Assembly (NCBI GenBank): GCA_027886175.1
Contig: JAJNNQ010000018.1
Coordinates: 22,611,001 to 22,675,000, forward strand
DNA: 64,000 nucleotides
DNA from: Phylloscopus collybita
Taxonomy: Eukaryota > Chordata > Aves > Passeriformes > Phylloscopidae
Direction: 5' to 3'
Shown piece by piece: positions 10,310 through 24,600 of this stretch. A program made the position numbers and the translations under genes. Position 1 is the first letter of the stretch; every line of letters starts with the position of its first letter. The notes under the pieces were generated by a model that worked only from the letters and a program-made list of their open reading frames with translations, searched no databases and was not told the DNA's origin.

Positions 10310-13300
10310 GGTTGCAATTGTGTCATAGCAACAACCTCCAGAAATTGTGGCTCTTGGCCAGAGGAAGCATAGCTGGCATCTTTCTGCTGATGCTGTCAGA
10401 ATCTGGAGCGCTTCCCAGCTGCTCACAGTGCCCATCTGCAGAGTTCCTCACCCTCACAGGAGCGAGGAGATAGCATCTGCTAGAAGAAATCCCAGAAAAC
10501 TGCTGAGAGGCAGCACCTGAGGGCTCTGAACTTGAGCACTTTGCGGAAGAGTTCATCTTTATGGGGAAGTCACTGTGGAACAAGCAGAGCCATGTTTCTA
10601 GCCACCACTAGTCCCAGAGTAAGGACATGAAGAAATTATTTAGTTCTAGGCAGCACCCTTTTTCTTGCCTTTCTTCCTTCAGGACAGAAGGAATCTAGTG
10701 TTGAGGTCCAAGATGGTCCTGTTCTGAGGACACATTCCTCCAATTCTCAGATGTCCTCCACTCTGGGGCAGGAGAAGGCTGCCTGCTCAACATAACTGAG
10801 GACTCCTAGGTCTGTGCCATGGAGGGGATGATGAGGTGCCCTGTGAGATGGGTCTGTAGTGTCCTGCCACCAGGCTTGATGATAGCCATGGGCTTCCAGT
10901 GAGCAAAAAGCCTTCCAGCTGTGTTTGGGAGGAAAGCTAACAGGTTTTATGAAACAGGAGGTGAACATCCCCACGTTCCTTGTCCTCCCTGTGGTACCAT
11001 GTTCTGCCTCTGCAGCCCTGCACTGTGCTGGTGTGCATGCTGGCCCATGGCTCTCTCCATCAGCTGAGTCAGGTGAAGTCCTCCTCATTCTTGCACCCAG
11101 CAGTGAGGGATGGAGGAGCTGGGGCTGGGAAGAGACACTAGTTTTGATGGCACAGTATGGGGCAGGAGGGTTTGGGAATGGGGATGTCCTCTTTGCAACC
11201 CTATTATGGGGCATCAGCTTTCAGCATCATGGGAGTGGAACACCTTCTGGCTCCATGTGACAAGTGGGCAGCTGTGTGATGGGTGGGATGTGGGTGTTAC
11301 TGCCCAAGCCATCCCTGCTCCCTCTAGCTTTCCCAGCTCCTTGACTTCTGCTCTTCTGTGCCACATTTTGTGTAACTCCCAAGAGAACTGAACTAGTCTG
11401 TGTGCCTCTTATACCCAGCTGTACTGTTTATTAAAAAACAACAGTGAGTCTTAGCTGTTTTTGATGCCTTGTGTTTATTTTAATATAAAAGGCCTAAGCA
11501 GACCAGAAAAAAAAAAAAGTATGACTGAGAGGGGTTTACTGGTTTCTTCTTGATTCTGGCTTTGGAGATACTGGTCACTGGGAGCACTTGTGTAATGCAG
11601 CTTGACTGACATGAGAAGGCATCCACCAGCAAATGTGTGTTGTAAGCTTTTGTGCTATGTAATTGAATGAGCAGTGGAGGGGCTAACAGAGACACCCTGC
11701 TACTGATTGCTCAGACCCTTCAAGTATAAGAATCTCTAATGGAATCAGAATTTTAAGCAATCAGCGTAAAAATCCCTTTTCTGTTGTTCAGCTGCTGCTT
11801 TTGTTTTTTGCCATAGCAATGGCTCACCTATTGCTGGTGACCTGCTGCTGGTTACCCACTGGTGGTCATCTGCAGCAGCAGAGCATGGCCTCGTAACAAA
11901 GTCCTGTCTGGCTCCATGGACCATCCTTCACCCTGCCAGCTGGATTATGGAGTCATTCCAGCAGCCCTGCCCAGGGAGCAACTAGTGAGGATGCAGGAGG
12001 TTCTGTCTTCTAGCATGTTCTAGCTTTGGTATGTATGATGGGTTTCCAGCCCTGTGAGAGTTGACACTTGATGCTGAAGAATGGTGCCTAGAGTGGGGAA
12101 GCCAGCTCAGGGTCTGTAATTGCATCTCCCAGAGGCTGGGAATCTCAGCCCTGGCACAGGAGAGAAGGGAAAACATCCTGGGAGAGCCATGCTGCTCATT
12201 TAGGATGGGCTTGTTCCACAAGGCAATGTGTGATGGGCTGTGAAGGGCAAGAAGAGCAGCAGAGATCTGAATGCAATGAAATACCCTCTTTGGGTCATTG
12301 CCAAGTTTCCCAGCTCTTCCTGGCCTCAGGGCTGGTGGTGGGAGCCCAAACCTGGCACTGCAGGGAAGGGCCGGCATGGCAGCCTCCAGAAGCACTCCCA
12401 TCTTTGACTGCCTGTGCCAGCAGGGAGGTTTGCCACAGCTCCCACAGACTGCCCCTTTGCTGTGGCTGCTGCCCAGTGGGGATGTTCCCATCACTGCCTG
12501 CCACCAGCTGGCACAGTGGGAGGCTCCATGCCATTGCTGGGCCCTGGCTGTGAGGGATTCTGAGTGTGCAGGCTGCAGTCAGGGAGCGGGTTCCTGAGCA
12601 GGTTTCAAGGCAGAGGTGCAGTGTGATGGGGCTGACCCCGCCTCCCTAGGCCGTGATGAGCTTCCCAGTGCAAGGGCCGGGAAGGCTGCCACTGGCATCA
12701 ATTACAGCTCTTGCTCACAGCCAGAGCTCCTGCCCAGCTCCCCAGCACAGCAATGCCCTGTGTTAACTGTTTACCACTCACTACAAACCACAGGGGGCCT
12801 CTGTAGGGGCATCTGATGGGGTTTTAGTTTTCCAGTTTTTCACCCACAGGTAAGCCCTCCCCATGCTTTCTGCCCTGTGCCATAAACAAGAGTGGCAGGG
12901 CTCACCCTGGGGAAGCTGTGGAGGAGCCAACAGGAGGAACCTGTTGAAACCAGAGGCAAATCATTCAAGTAGGAACTCAGGTAAATAGCGTGTATTTTGG
13001 GAGGGAGGAGGACAGAAAAGAGCACCATTCTCTCAAAATCTAGAGGAGGACTTCTAAAACGGTGTTCACCCTTCCCTGGGATTTGCTGGTGGGTAGCTCA
13101 GCTTTGGGAACATCTGCTCCATCCTCAGATGGGATGGGTTCCTCCCACCCCTGACCCTTGCTGTGGTCCCAGAGGGGCTCCAGGCCACCCTTGTGCTACC
13201 TTCAAGCAGCATCTGCACCTTTGGTGGTGTTCGGAGCCAGCTCTGTCAGTGGAGTGACTGCTTGACAGAAGGTAGGCAAGAAAGGCACACGACTGTCCCA

Positions 13301-13600
13301 GGACTGCAACCCATCCCCAATGGAGGGATGGTGCCAAGGGCTGTGCCAGTCTATCTGGAACACAGTGAAGTGCTCTTCCATTCCTGAAACTTTGTTGCTT
13401 CTGCCCACTTGTTGGAGTTTGTTTTTTTGGGGCCGTCTGGAGATGGGGATGTGTCCAAGCAGTCTCCTTGCCACTGAAGCCTCTGCAGGACATCCCCAGG
13501 CAGGGTCAAAAGCAGCCCAGGTGGGAAAAGGCTCCAGGGACAAGGGTTCCCCATAAACCAGTGCCAGGAAAGCCGCATGGGAGTGATGATGCCAGGCAGC
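10310..13600. other. Convergent intergenic gap between NGB and TMEM63C
   Basis: No coding exon, RNA gene or recognisable transposon seen. It holds a 12-base A run near 11506. Further minus-strand AATAAA motifs (TTTATT on the plus strand) near 11430 and 11475 could serve as distal TMEM63C polyadenylation signals. Confidence 0.5.
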
Positions 13601-15477
13601 AGCTGGGTGAAGTCATTTTATTCAAGGCACGGTCATAGCAATAAATCACGAGAAGGTACAGACCTCTGGCACATTCCTACAGTGGGGCAGCCAAGGGCAA
13701 TCAGACCAGCAGCCCAAGCTCCTGAGGACACAGTGCCACTAGCAGGCACTTGCTTCTACCCTCAGAGAGGCCACCAGCATCCCCGTGCCCTGCCTGGGGC
13801 TGCCTCTGGAGCAGGCAGTGAGGGAAGTAGCTGAGCCATGGGCAGCCACAGGGGCACCTGGGCAGGAGGCCCCAGGGACCTTTTTTTGGGTTGGACGGGT
13901 GCATCTGAGCTCAAGGTTCCCCCAAGGCAACCACTTTGTGGCTAGTGTGCCGCAGCCACCGCCCCAGCACGCAGGAGCGTGGGTGGGACGGGGGCCATGG
14001 GACTGCCAGCCGGCTGAGCTGAGACCCACCAGCCCCACAGGAATGTCCTAAGGGCCCCCGTGATGCTCTCACTGCTGGGCTGCCTCTTCACCTCCCCCTC
14101 AGCTCAGAACTGGCACACTACCCTCCTTCCAGTGGCACTACTAATGCTAACCTTGGCTGAGCATCTGCCTCTGCACAACAGCACTTCCCATGCCCCCAGC
14201 CCTGGTGCTGGCAGAGCTGCACTTTCCTCCTTTCCCTCCCTGCACTGCCCTGGGATGGTGGCAACTCTAATTGCTCTGAAGCTAGCAGGAGAATCAGGGA
14301 GAGGGAAATCAGCCCTAGGGGCAAAGCAGGGCTGAGTGAGGAGCCAGCATGCCCAGGTGCACTATGGTGGGAGAGGAGCTGAGCAGGATGAGGATAAACC
14401 CTTGTCCCCACGGGCCACCACAGCTATTCTGGATGAGCTGGAAAACTCCAGGGATGCTGTCTGGGCAGGTAATGGAGCATTTACACTTATCACAGCAGGA
14501 CTCACACTCAAGAGGCAGTGTGGTTACTGGGGGAGCATCCCACAGCTGCAGCTTGTGGACAAGGGCAGGCAGGATGTGGTGGACCAGGAGGACTGCAAGT
14601 CCAGGCTAGCTTCCACTTGTCCCCCCTGTTCTGTTGCATTAGGACAGAGCTATTCTGGGTCCCATGGGCAGCCCTAGTGAGAGCATGAGCATGATGGGGT
14701 GCTGCCAGGGAAGAGGAGTGACAAGGAGCTGCCCTCAAAGCCATTAAACACACTTGTCTCTTGCCCTCCCACTTCTCCCCAAGAGCCAAGGGCACAGGCA
14801 TTGTGCAGCAAGATGGGGGGATGGAGTGGGAGGTTGAGAAGAGCTGGGCTTGCATTTGATGCCTGCCATGGTGCAGGGTCGTCGGTGCTCACATAGGGGC
14901 TCTGGTGGCAGATGTAGGGACACACCTCCTCCACTAAAACACACGCATGTCTGCAGTCCCTGCTAAAATGAGCAAAGCTGGGGCGGGCAGCAGCAGGGAA
15001 GGCAGCAGGACACCTGCCTGAGCAGTGGGTGGATGGAGTGAGATGCAAGGGTTAGGGGTGGCTGTCCCCTGCCACTGAGGACCCAGGGGACTGTGTGGTG
15101 GCAGGCACATTCGTCTGGGCTGTCTGGGCTGCCTCCTCCTCTCAGAGGGACCAGGGCCTCCGTCCTGCCCCCAAAAGCATGGCCTCTCAGAGAGACCCTC
15201 TCCCTATACTGCTGCACCCCCTCTTCCCCACTGTGTGCTGGAAGAGGCAGGTGGGGACAGGGGGGCACTAGGGGGCTCAGCCAGTGCAGACAGCGGGAAG
15301 GACCATCAGAGCCTTCTGCCACTGCCCATGCAATGGGGTCTCTCCCCCACATCAGTCCTGTCACCGCGCTGCCCCGTTAGCAAGGTGGCCCCCACCAGTG
15401 CAGGGAAGGCTCCTTCCTGCCCCATGGCACGTCCTCCGCTCTCAGCACAGTCTGTTCTCAGCCTGTGGTGGGGATGT
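13600..15477 (-). other. TMEM63C: Probable TMEM63C 3'UTR
   Basis: Sequence between the TMEM63C stop codon and the candidate poly(A) signal. No intron boundaries or other genes are apparent. Several short open frames occur on both strands but none has a family signature. Confidence 0.5.
13617..13622 (-). terminator. TMEM63C: Candidate TMEM63C poly(A) signal AATAAA
   Basis: The plus-strand TTTATT reads AATAAA on the minus strand, 1.86 kb past the TMEM63C stop. It is the nearest convincing canonical signal on the gene's strand. Confidence 0.5.
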
Positions 15478-15690
15478 TCACTGGTAGCGAGCCTGGCTCT
15501 CTATCACAGGGCCGCTCCTGTACTCGCCCTCCACCGTCTCCAGCTCTGTCTCGAAGCTCTGCAGGCCCCCATCCTCCCCATCCTCCACTGGCTCCAGGTG
15601 GTTGCCCATGGTGCCATAGGACTGGTGTGCCGGAGAGGCTGCCGGTGTCAGGCTCAGCTCAGGCTCCTGCAGGACAGTGGCCACAAAGAG
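15478..15690 (-). CDS. TMEM63C: TMEM63C coding exon 22 (terminal)
   Basis: Residues 761-830 then TGA (15480-15478). Contains '[17 protein letters not shown]' and 'SYGTMGNH', matching the human C-terminus, and an acidic stretch after it. Acceptor GGGCAG. Confidence 0.94.
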   Translation of the reverse strand, partial: LFVATVLQEPELSLTPAASPAHQSYGTMGNHLEPVEDGEDGGLQSFETELETVEGEYRSGPVIESQARYQ

Positions 15691-18600
15691 CTGCCCCGGG
15701 GGGCAGTGGGCCATCAGAACCCAGGGGAGCAAGAGCAGGTGGCCACAGCAGGGCTGTGGAGGGGTACTCACATTGGAGTTAGGGGTGGAGGAAACGCTGC
15801 TCCGCTCCACATCATTGAAGGCGCCCTCAGACTGGTCAGACATCTGAGGAGGAGGCCATGAGGAAATCATGGTTTGGGGGGCCCACCTTTGGCTAGGGAC
15901 AGCCAGGTGCTATCTCAGATTCCCCATGGCAAGCAAAGTGGGGATGCACTGAGGTGAAGGAACAGCGTGGGTGGCTATCTGCGCTCACCTGGTAGCTAGA
16001 GGGTTTCCGTGGCTGCAGCTTCTTCAGGCAGAGGCCAAAGAAGGAGAAGACAATGCAGGAAAGGAGGACCACAAAGGTGAAGAGGGTGACAGGCCGGGTG
16101 GGACCTAGAGCACAAAGACACTGGGGCAGCACATAAGCCTCCAAGAACCTGCTGCATGTCCAGCTGAGCCCCCGGGTGGTGCCTGCTTTGCGTTTTACAA
16201 GTTCTCAATCTCCTTCCCAAAATACAAGCTGACACCTCTTTCACCTGCCAGGTCTTCAGAACACCTTCCCCCTTACCACCCTCCATGCCATGCCTAACTC
16301 AAGGGTGACACCAGTGGCTTGTCACCCCCAAGCATCAGACATGACCCTCAGCAGTGGCAGGGCGCAGCCCCAGGCTCTCCCTACCGAGGCGCAGGACGGA
16401 GAAGAAGAGCAGCCAGAACATGCAGAGGATGGGGGCCACCACAACCTGGCTGATGGCAGCGACGTGGAGGCGCTGGTTCAGTTTGGTGGGGATGTACACG
16501 TAGTAAATGTTGTACCGGTCAACCATGTGCTTGAGCAGCATGTACAGCAACCCTGGTGGGACAAGAGGAGCCATTTGGGTGGAAGGCAATGGAGAAAGCC
16601 AGGCCACAGGGACAGCAGGGCAAGCCCTGGGGATGATGCCCAAGGGTGTCCTCCTGTACCATGCAGGAAGCCTGCACTCGCATACTGCTGCTGGTGGTTG
16701 GGACAGGCTTGTTCTTGGCATGACTGAGACCATGGGCATGGGATCATACTCACCAAAGGGGACGATGATGGGGCAGGTGATGCTGTAGGTCATGACAACA
16801 GAGAAGATACAGCAGGTCCAGGCGTACTCCAGTCCAAACTGGAACTGGTAAGCTTGACTCTGGGGCACAACCAACAGTGTCATTGCTGCCTCTGTCACTG
16901 CAAAGCCTGCACTTGCCTTTGCACCCTGGCCCACAGGACTGCCTCACCCCCACTAGCCCCCACAGGGCCTGAAGAAGTCCCCACAAGCATGCCCACAGAA
17001 CCACGACAGCCTGAGTTTCCAGTGAGAGTATCTCTGCTGTGCTGGGGGTCACGAAGGCTCACAGATGACCAGAGCCACATACCCGCTTGACATGGAGCCG
17101 CTCGGGCTCAGACTTGGCAAAGCAGAGGCGAGCAGTGTAGACGAGGAGCCCTGGGATGCGCAGCAGCTCCATGGCCGTCCCAATCAGGCTGGAGGTGACT
17201 ACATAGTTGACAAAGAAGGCGCCATTGTCCGGGAGGAAAACGCACCTGCCCCAGGGACAGAGAGGTGAGACAGTGAGAGGATGCTCTGGCAGGAGCTGCA
17301 AGAGCTGCTGGTGGTGGACAACAGGTGCTCCCGCTTGCCTGGGAAGTTTGGGAGCTTCCTGCTACTCACTGGAACTTGATTTCAGCCTCATCCAGAAAGT
17401 GGGTGTCGAAGAGCCAGCGGAAAAACAGGTCCAGGCTGGAGGGGACAGAAGAGGAGCAGCTCAGACAGAAGGGGAGCTACAGAGCGATGTGAGAGACACC
17501 CAGCAGGCACATGCTTTTCCCTGTTCTGAGTGGGCAAGACCCTCTGCACCCTACATGGCCAGAGCAGCCCCTTCTGCCACACGAGACCATTGTGGAGTGT
17601 GTGCTCGCCTCTCTGGATGGCCAGGACTGCTGTAGCTACGCAGATACCTGACCAGGCACTTTTAGGGTCTGCTGAACCCAGGCAGCAGCTGATCACTGCC
17701 ACCAGCCCCCTTGGGTCAGCCTGGTAAACTGCTCTGCTCCACTCCTCTGTGGAGAAGGTTTCATCTGTGACTATGTGTGAGTGGCTCAGCACTGCTGAAG
17801 TGTTTTCCTCCCCAGAGATCACTGTTTCAGTGGCAATGGGATCTTAGCCCTTTGGGGCTGGATTTCCAGGGCAAGGGTGTGTGATCCTGGCAGCTTGTGA
17901 GCAGGGAGAGCAGCATGGCAGGGTAGTCTGTACCTGCTCAGACCCAGTGAGGGCAGGATGATAACCATGAACACCAGGAAGAAGAAGCACTTGTGCATGG
18001 TGATCTGATTCTCACTTGACCTGCAGAGAGGGAAGACAAGAGAAGAACATTGCACTTTTTTGGGAAAGAGCAGCAGGTGGGGTGAGGGGCTGGGCTGGGT
18101 CTTGCCTTCACCAAGGAGTTACTCCCTGGTAACACAAAGCTATGTGCATTTGATCTGTGCCTCCACTGGGATCTTGCAAAGCCTCTCCCAGGCTAGGGTG
18201 TGTCACCATGAGTAATCTGCTGTAGTGAAAGCTCTCATACTCCCAACTGCCTTCATCTTTGCTCTCTCCTACCATCCCTGCTGGTATAGACACCCAACAA
18301 GAGGCAGATGGGTGTCTAGTATCAGTTCATGACCTACTGTTACCCCAGGAAAACGAAGGGAGGCGGTGACAAAACTTCTGCAAGGACTTATCAGACCAGG
18401 CACAGAGTTTGGGGCTGATGGAGGGTCAAGACAGAGAGAGCATGTTGTAGGAGCTGGGCAGCTCTACTTTAAGCATCCTGAAGCCATATCTCTGCCTTGG
18501 AGGGCTGGAAACATGCCTGGGATGGCCCTGCTGCTGCCAGTCTGCCATCACACCATCCCTCTTATGAACTTCTTCAGATCCATCTTAAAACCACCTGACT

Positions 18601-21600
18601 TTGTCAGTAGCCTGGGAGTGTTCAGGACTATGGGAAGCAAATGGCTCCTTTGAACATGGACTTAGGGCTCTTTCTATGGAGAGAAACACCCAGGGGGTTC
18701 TGCTTCACTGTGGAGGTCTACTGCTCACTGCCTGCCTCCCTGCAGGTTGGGTTCCCCGTCCACTGCACTTCCTCCCATGTATGCCCCCCCTGGGGGACTG
18801 TGGGGGCCAGCCCCATTACCTTGTCCAGTGAGACTCGAAGAATGCTGAGTAGTAGACAAGGAAGGGCAAGAAGACAGAGAAGGCCCAGAGCAGCAGTGTG
18901 GGGAAAAACTGGGTGATGATGGGGTTCTGCAGGAAGAGAGATGCCAAACACCCCCTCAGCAACTCACCACAGCTCAGCCATGCTGGAGACAGCACATGAT
19001 GGTGCGTGCAGCAGGTGGGCTGGAACATTCCCTCCCTGAGCAGGGGCATTTGTTTCAGGAGATAAGAACTTGAGGCCAGCCAAAGGCACCACAGCCATGT
19101 TCTGAGTGCCCACCCAAAAGCTCACAGGTCAATGAGCAAGAAGGAGCTGTGCTGCTGAGAGGTCCTAACATCTCCTGAGCTCTTTCCAGACCTTTCTTCT
19201 TGAATGGACAGCAACCTGCCTGACTCCATGGACACCAGCACCAAAGCTCAGGTGCTGCCCCAGGGCTCTGCCACTGGAAACACAAGGAGAAGAGAATGGA
19301 TAGCAAGCAGAGACACAACCTCATCAATGACCTTGTCTCTCATCATTGTCCATTCTCTGGAACCTGATCCAGGACCTCCAGAACATCCGGAATCCAATCG
19401 GGAAACATCTAGAACCCGATCTGAGTCAGTAGGAAGACTCTGATTTCCCCCTGCGTCCAGAATGGAGCCAGTTGGAGGGAAAACCCAGACCAGAGTCCGG
19501 AATGGAGTTGGCCAATTGGACCCAAAACCCCAAAGCCCCAAAGCCTTAAACCCTAAAACCCAAACCCAAACCCTATCGAACACTAAGAACACTAAGTTAT
19601 CGAACACTAAGAAGACAGCTCGTCTTCTTAGGACAGTGTAGAGGTGGTGCCACTCTTATTTGTGATAACAAATAAGCCTGGAAATTATGACCTTTTAGGA
19701 AAATTGGCATGGGTTAAGGACTACCTTGAGGCTCTCCACAGGGTGTGTGACATTGAACATGTCCATAGTGTTGACAATGATGGCTGGCGTAGTGAGGAAG
19801 AAGAGAAGGACGAACAGGCAGACATTAAGCAGAATGAATCGCAGCCACCATGATGTGCCACGGACTGATAAATTCTCCCTGTAAGAGGAAAACAACTTGG
19901 ACGTGATGAGGAGGGAAAGTCCTGTGTCCTGGGCCTCCTAGAATAGCTTCACGAAGCTCTGCCTCCTGCTATCTGCACCAACCATCCTGGTAGACATTGT
20001 TCTGAACTCTCCTTCTACCCCTCCCCATGCTGCTTTGCTGTCACATGCAGCGCCCCTTGGACGACACAACAGCCACAGCAGAAGTCCACATCACCAGGAG
20101 GCTTTGGAAGAAGGCCAGAGAAATCAAAGTCTGACAATTACCCCCAGTCTCAGCTGGCTGGGCCCTTGGGGTGATCACATCAATCACGCCTGGTGACTTC
20201 TGCTATGGCAACAGGAGGGATTTTCAGCCCCCATCACCCCGGGAAAGTGTCCTACAGATACAGACAGGTGCCCTACAGCTATATGAGCACCCTATAGCTA
20301 AGGGCATAGACTCCTTTTAGCTATGTACATGGGCTCCTTATAGGTATGGATGTGGGCTTCCCCATGTTTGCTTGTTCCCCCCTTCTCCCTCCCTCCTTTC
20401 AGTCGTAGGGGTTCACCAGATGATATCGCTGGGTGCAGGGGCATAGCGAACACCCCAGTGGTGTGACTTGACCACGGTGGTGACAGAGGACTGCTGGGGG
20501 TGCTTGCGGCAGTGGATGTGGCTGTAGTCCTTCAAAATCCTGCAGGAAGAGGGAGCCATGGGTCAGGTCTCACTTCTTTTGAGACCCTTCCTGCAGCCCT
20601 AATAGGACAGCCAACCCCACAGATGGCAGAGGCATAGAAGAAACCGACCCACTGCCTGGCTTTGGTTGGAAAAGCTGGCAAGGTGCCCCTGTTCCCTGGC
20701 AGTGATGACCAACAGGCTGAGGGACATCCCCATGGCCGTTGCATGAGGGACACTCACACAGCTGTCATCCGCTCATCCTGGAAGGTGACAAAGGCCATAT
20801 CAAGCCGCTTGAGTGTGATGCGGTTGCGCTCCGCATTGAACTCATCTGTGAGCTTCTCCTCCAGCTCCCCGTAGTACTGCTCAGCATCCACCTGTGGGAG
20901 CAGCCAGGGCTGTGCTGCACACTGGGCTGGGGCAGGGCTACCATGTTCTGCCTCGCTTATGGTGCAGGTGTGCTGCCTGCAGCCCTGCCCACACCCTCCT
21001 ACCTCATCAAAACCACAGAAGCGGCAGCAGAAGATGCGGGCGCAGGGGTGAGTTTTAATCATGATCTTCCCCTCTTTTTGTGCCTTGGTGGTGAAGTAAA
21101 GTCGCCCCTTCATTGCTTTGCGCCTGCCAGGAAACCGATAGCAAAGGTCACTTGGGCAGCACCAGACATACCGACATAAACCCAGACTGGGTGCCTTGAT
21201 GTGGTGGGCAGGAGCAGTACACCGTCCCCAGAGGCAGCACGGACGTGCATGCACTCACCTCTCTGCATCCAGCTTCATCAGCTTGCGCACGTCGAAGCAG
21301 AACTGGACATTGGTGACGGTGCAGCTGGGATAAGCCTCGCTGCAAGCACAGGGGCACAGTGACACCAGGAGCCAAGGGACAGGGACAGTCCCAGCAACCT
21401 GCCTGCCAGTCACCCAGCAAGGCTGTGGCACAGGGCTACTCACTGGAAATGCTTGATGATAAGTGAAGGGTCTGTGATCTCCTTGGGGATGTGGGTAACC
21501 ATCAGTGTCCGGGCGACCTGGGGGAAGAGAAGAAGCAAAGGGATCTGCAGGATGGATCTGCAGGATGGGCAGGACATAACACTCCCACCCTGTCCACCCA

Positions 21601-24600
21601 GCAGCGAGCTGGAGTACCAAATGCCACCCCAGAGGCAAATTAGCACAGACCTCCCCAAGGCCTGATCCCAAACCCTGAGGGCACAGCCAGACAATGCCAT
21701 ATCCCAGACAGATGGATACAGCAGAGGTTCAGTCTCAAGGGACAAGACAGCAGGAGAGAGAGATTTGCCTCCAGGCTGTCACTTTATCTAGAAGCTGGTG
21801 AAAATCAGCCATACCTTTCCCTGCCAGCCCAGTTCCAGGCTGTTCCTAAAGACCTCTGTACCTAGCGACCAGCATTTGTGTAAAGCAAGAAGTTGTTCAT
21901 TAGCACTGAACAAGGCAGGGTTGGAGGAGGGGTGGTTTCTCACCTTCTCATTCTCTCTGTATTCCAGGTGGACAGAGTGGTGAGCCATGCAAAGGATGGT
22001 GAAGATAAAATAGATGAGGGCAAAGATGCTGTGCAGCCACAGGAGACGGTCTCTGGAAGAGAGGAAGTGGGGATCAATGAGCACTGTGGTGAATATGTGG
22101 CATGGGAACAGCCTGGCACTCAGCACCTCACCTATGGCCACTCCTTCCACCCATCAGGACCTCCCTGTGCCAGCTGTCAGACACTCACCCCAGAACTAGA
22201 AGGGCAGCACCCAGGCTGTTGGCTGAGATACTACAGAAATGAGCCCACACAACATCCCCAAGAGCACTTCTGCCAGCAGTGGGGTGCAATGAGCAGTGCC
22301 ACTGGGTTGGCTGTCCTGACTGTGCTCATGTGTACAGAGAGACAGGAGAGCTACTGTGAGTGGTGTGCTGCTCCCATGGACCTGTCCCTGTCCCCAGCAT
22401 GGGGCTGTGGTGAGTTCTGTGCCTAGGTGCTCCCAAGCAGTGCCCATCACAGCAGCAGCACACACAGCCCCCCTGCCTGTGGGAGCACCTACTGAGTTGG
22501 GATGTTGGCGATGGTTGTCCGGCCGAAGTGGGTGGGATTGTGTCCTGCAGAGGAAGAGAAGAAGCAGAAGATTAAGGGAACCAGTGCAGTGTGCACGTCC
22601 ATAGTGCAGTTATTTGCACTGGTCTTTGCCCCCTTCTTTTCCATCTCTCAGGTCCCCATTGCCCTGAATTTCCCAGCCTCTTATGTTCCTCTGTCACCCA
22701 GCTGATGGTGAGCTCCTGCTCACATGGGGGGCTTCTGAGAGGGGGAGTTTTTGCCTTCTTTCCCAGAGGCACAGTGTTTGCCTAAAGGCTTGGAAGCTTG
22801 CATGGCACTCCTGAGTCATCCTGTGACTAGGGAAGCACCTACCCAGGAGGTCCCCTGAGAAGTTGACAGGCAGGATAACAGCCACGGAGAGCACGCAAAC
22901 CAACATCAGCAAGACCAGGAGGTGCCGCTGGAAGGAGAGGTAGGTGGTGGCATCGATCCCACACTTGCTCTGAATCTCCTCATCCCTGGAGAGAGGCAGG
23001 TGGGGATCAGTGCTGGTGGTTCCTCCCAACCACCTCCTGCCATGGGGACACTGGCTTGCTCCAGTCTCCCACAACCCACACCAACTCATGACATCCTGAC
23101 TGTGGCACAAAGGATTTAAGCACAGAGGGCATGAGGGACCAAAGCAGTCCTCCAGCTGACATCTCATTACAGGATTGGTTCCTATCAGGAGAGGTTGAAG
23201 CCCTTTTCTTTGGGATAGGATCTAGTGGCCAGGAGGAAATGCAGAGGTGAGCTCTCTGCTCTCTTGTTACAGTAGATGTTTTAAGAGGGCTCTCCTCTGC
23301 CGCTGGCCACCACCTGTGGGCACCAGCTCCCCACAGGTGGCCAGTGGTGGGGCATGACCATAATGCCAAGGACACACACTTACTTCATCTGGTAGATAGA
23401 AAGGAGCCAGGAACAGAATCCCTAGAAGGAAAAAGAGTCAGGATGAGACAAGGGCAACCACCCCCACCTCCCTGGTGAGGGACTGGGTCACAACATATGC
23501 TGGGGAAACACACAGAGGTGGTGCTGTGCCTGTGGCCAGGGGGTTGAGCAAATGGAGGCAGTGCCCAAGGCAGCTCAGCAATGTTTAGCCTAGTAGCAAA
23601 GGCAGCTGCCTCAGGAGAAGCAAGGAAAACACACTCCAAAGAGCTGATGGGAAGCTGAGCACAACCTCTCTTCCAGGTGGCAAAAGCCCTGAGGGACCAT
23701 ACACCTTCCTGAAAGTAGTAATAAGAGAATTTCTGTGAGTGGGAACAAGGAGTCTGCTGGGGCAGGGGTATAAAGGGACAGGGACGTCGCTCTACAAACA
23801 TCAACCATCCTGTCAGGTTGTCAATTTTTGGCTGCAAAAGGATTTGCAGAGGAAGCTGAGGTCAAGCATTAACCCACTGTTTCAGGGGCGACTTGCTGGA
23901 CTTCAACTTCCTCTGAATATTAAGAAGCATCACTGGCTCCTGCTTCCAGAGCTCCCTCCCCTTTCCCTTCCATGACAGTCCCTAACATTCAATGCACTTT
24001 TTTAACCACTATCAAGTGCTGAGGTGGCACTGCTGTGGAGTGCTACAGGACAACCCAAGTTCTTGTGCACTGACTAGCTTATTCCCTGTCACTGTGTACA
24101 CACATGGGTTTTCAGACTTTCCGCTGGTGAAGGAGGATTGGGTTAGAAAACACCTAGGCAGATTTGACATCCACAAGTCCGTGGGCCCTGACAGGATGCA
24201 TTCATGACTGCTGAGAGAAGTGGTGGATACCAGAGCAAGGCAGCTCATGACCATCTTTGAAAGGTCCTGGTGATCAATAAAGGTGCATGAAGGCTAGAAG
24301 AAAGCACCATGCACAGGAACAGATTGCCCAGAGAGGTTGTGGAGTCTCCTTCACTGGAGATATTCAAGATACAATCTTGTGCCATGTGCTCTAGGATGAC
24401 TCTGCTTGAACAAGGAGGCTGGACCAGATGAACCACATTGGTTCTTTTCAATTCTATCCATTCTGTGATTTTGTGATTCTGGGCTTTTTATGCTCTTTAC
24501 AAATTTCTTCTCAAAACTGCTCTTCTCCCCTCTTAGTGTATTTCACATCTAACCTGGCAGAGTTGAGATTTTCCTCATTTGTGAACAGATTGACTTTTTA

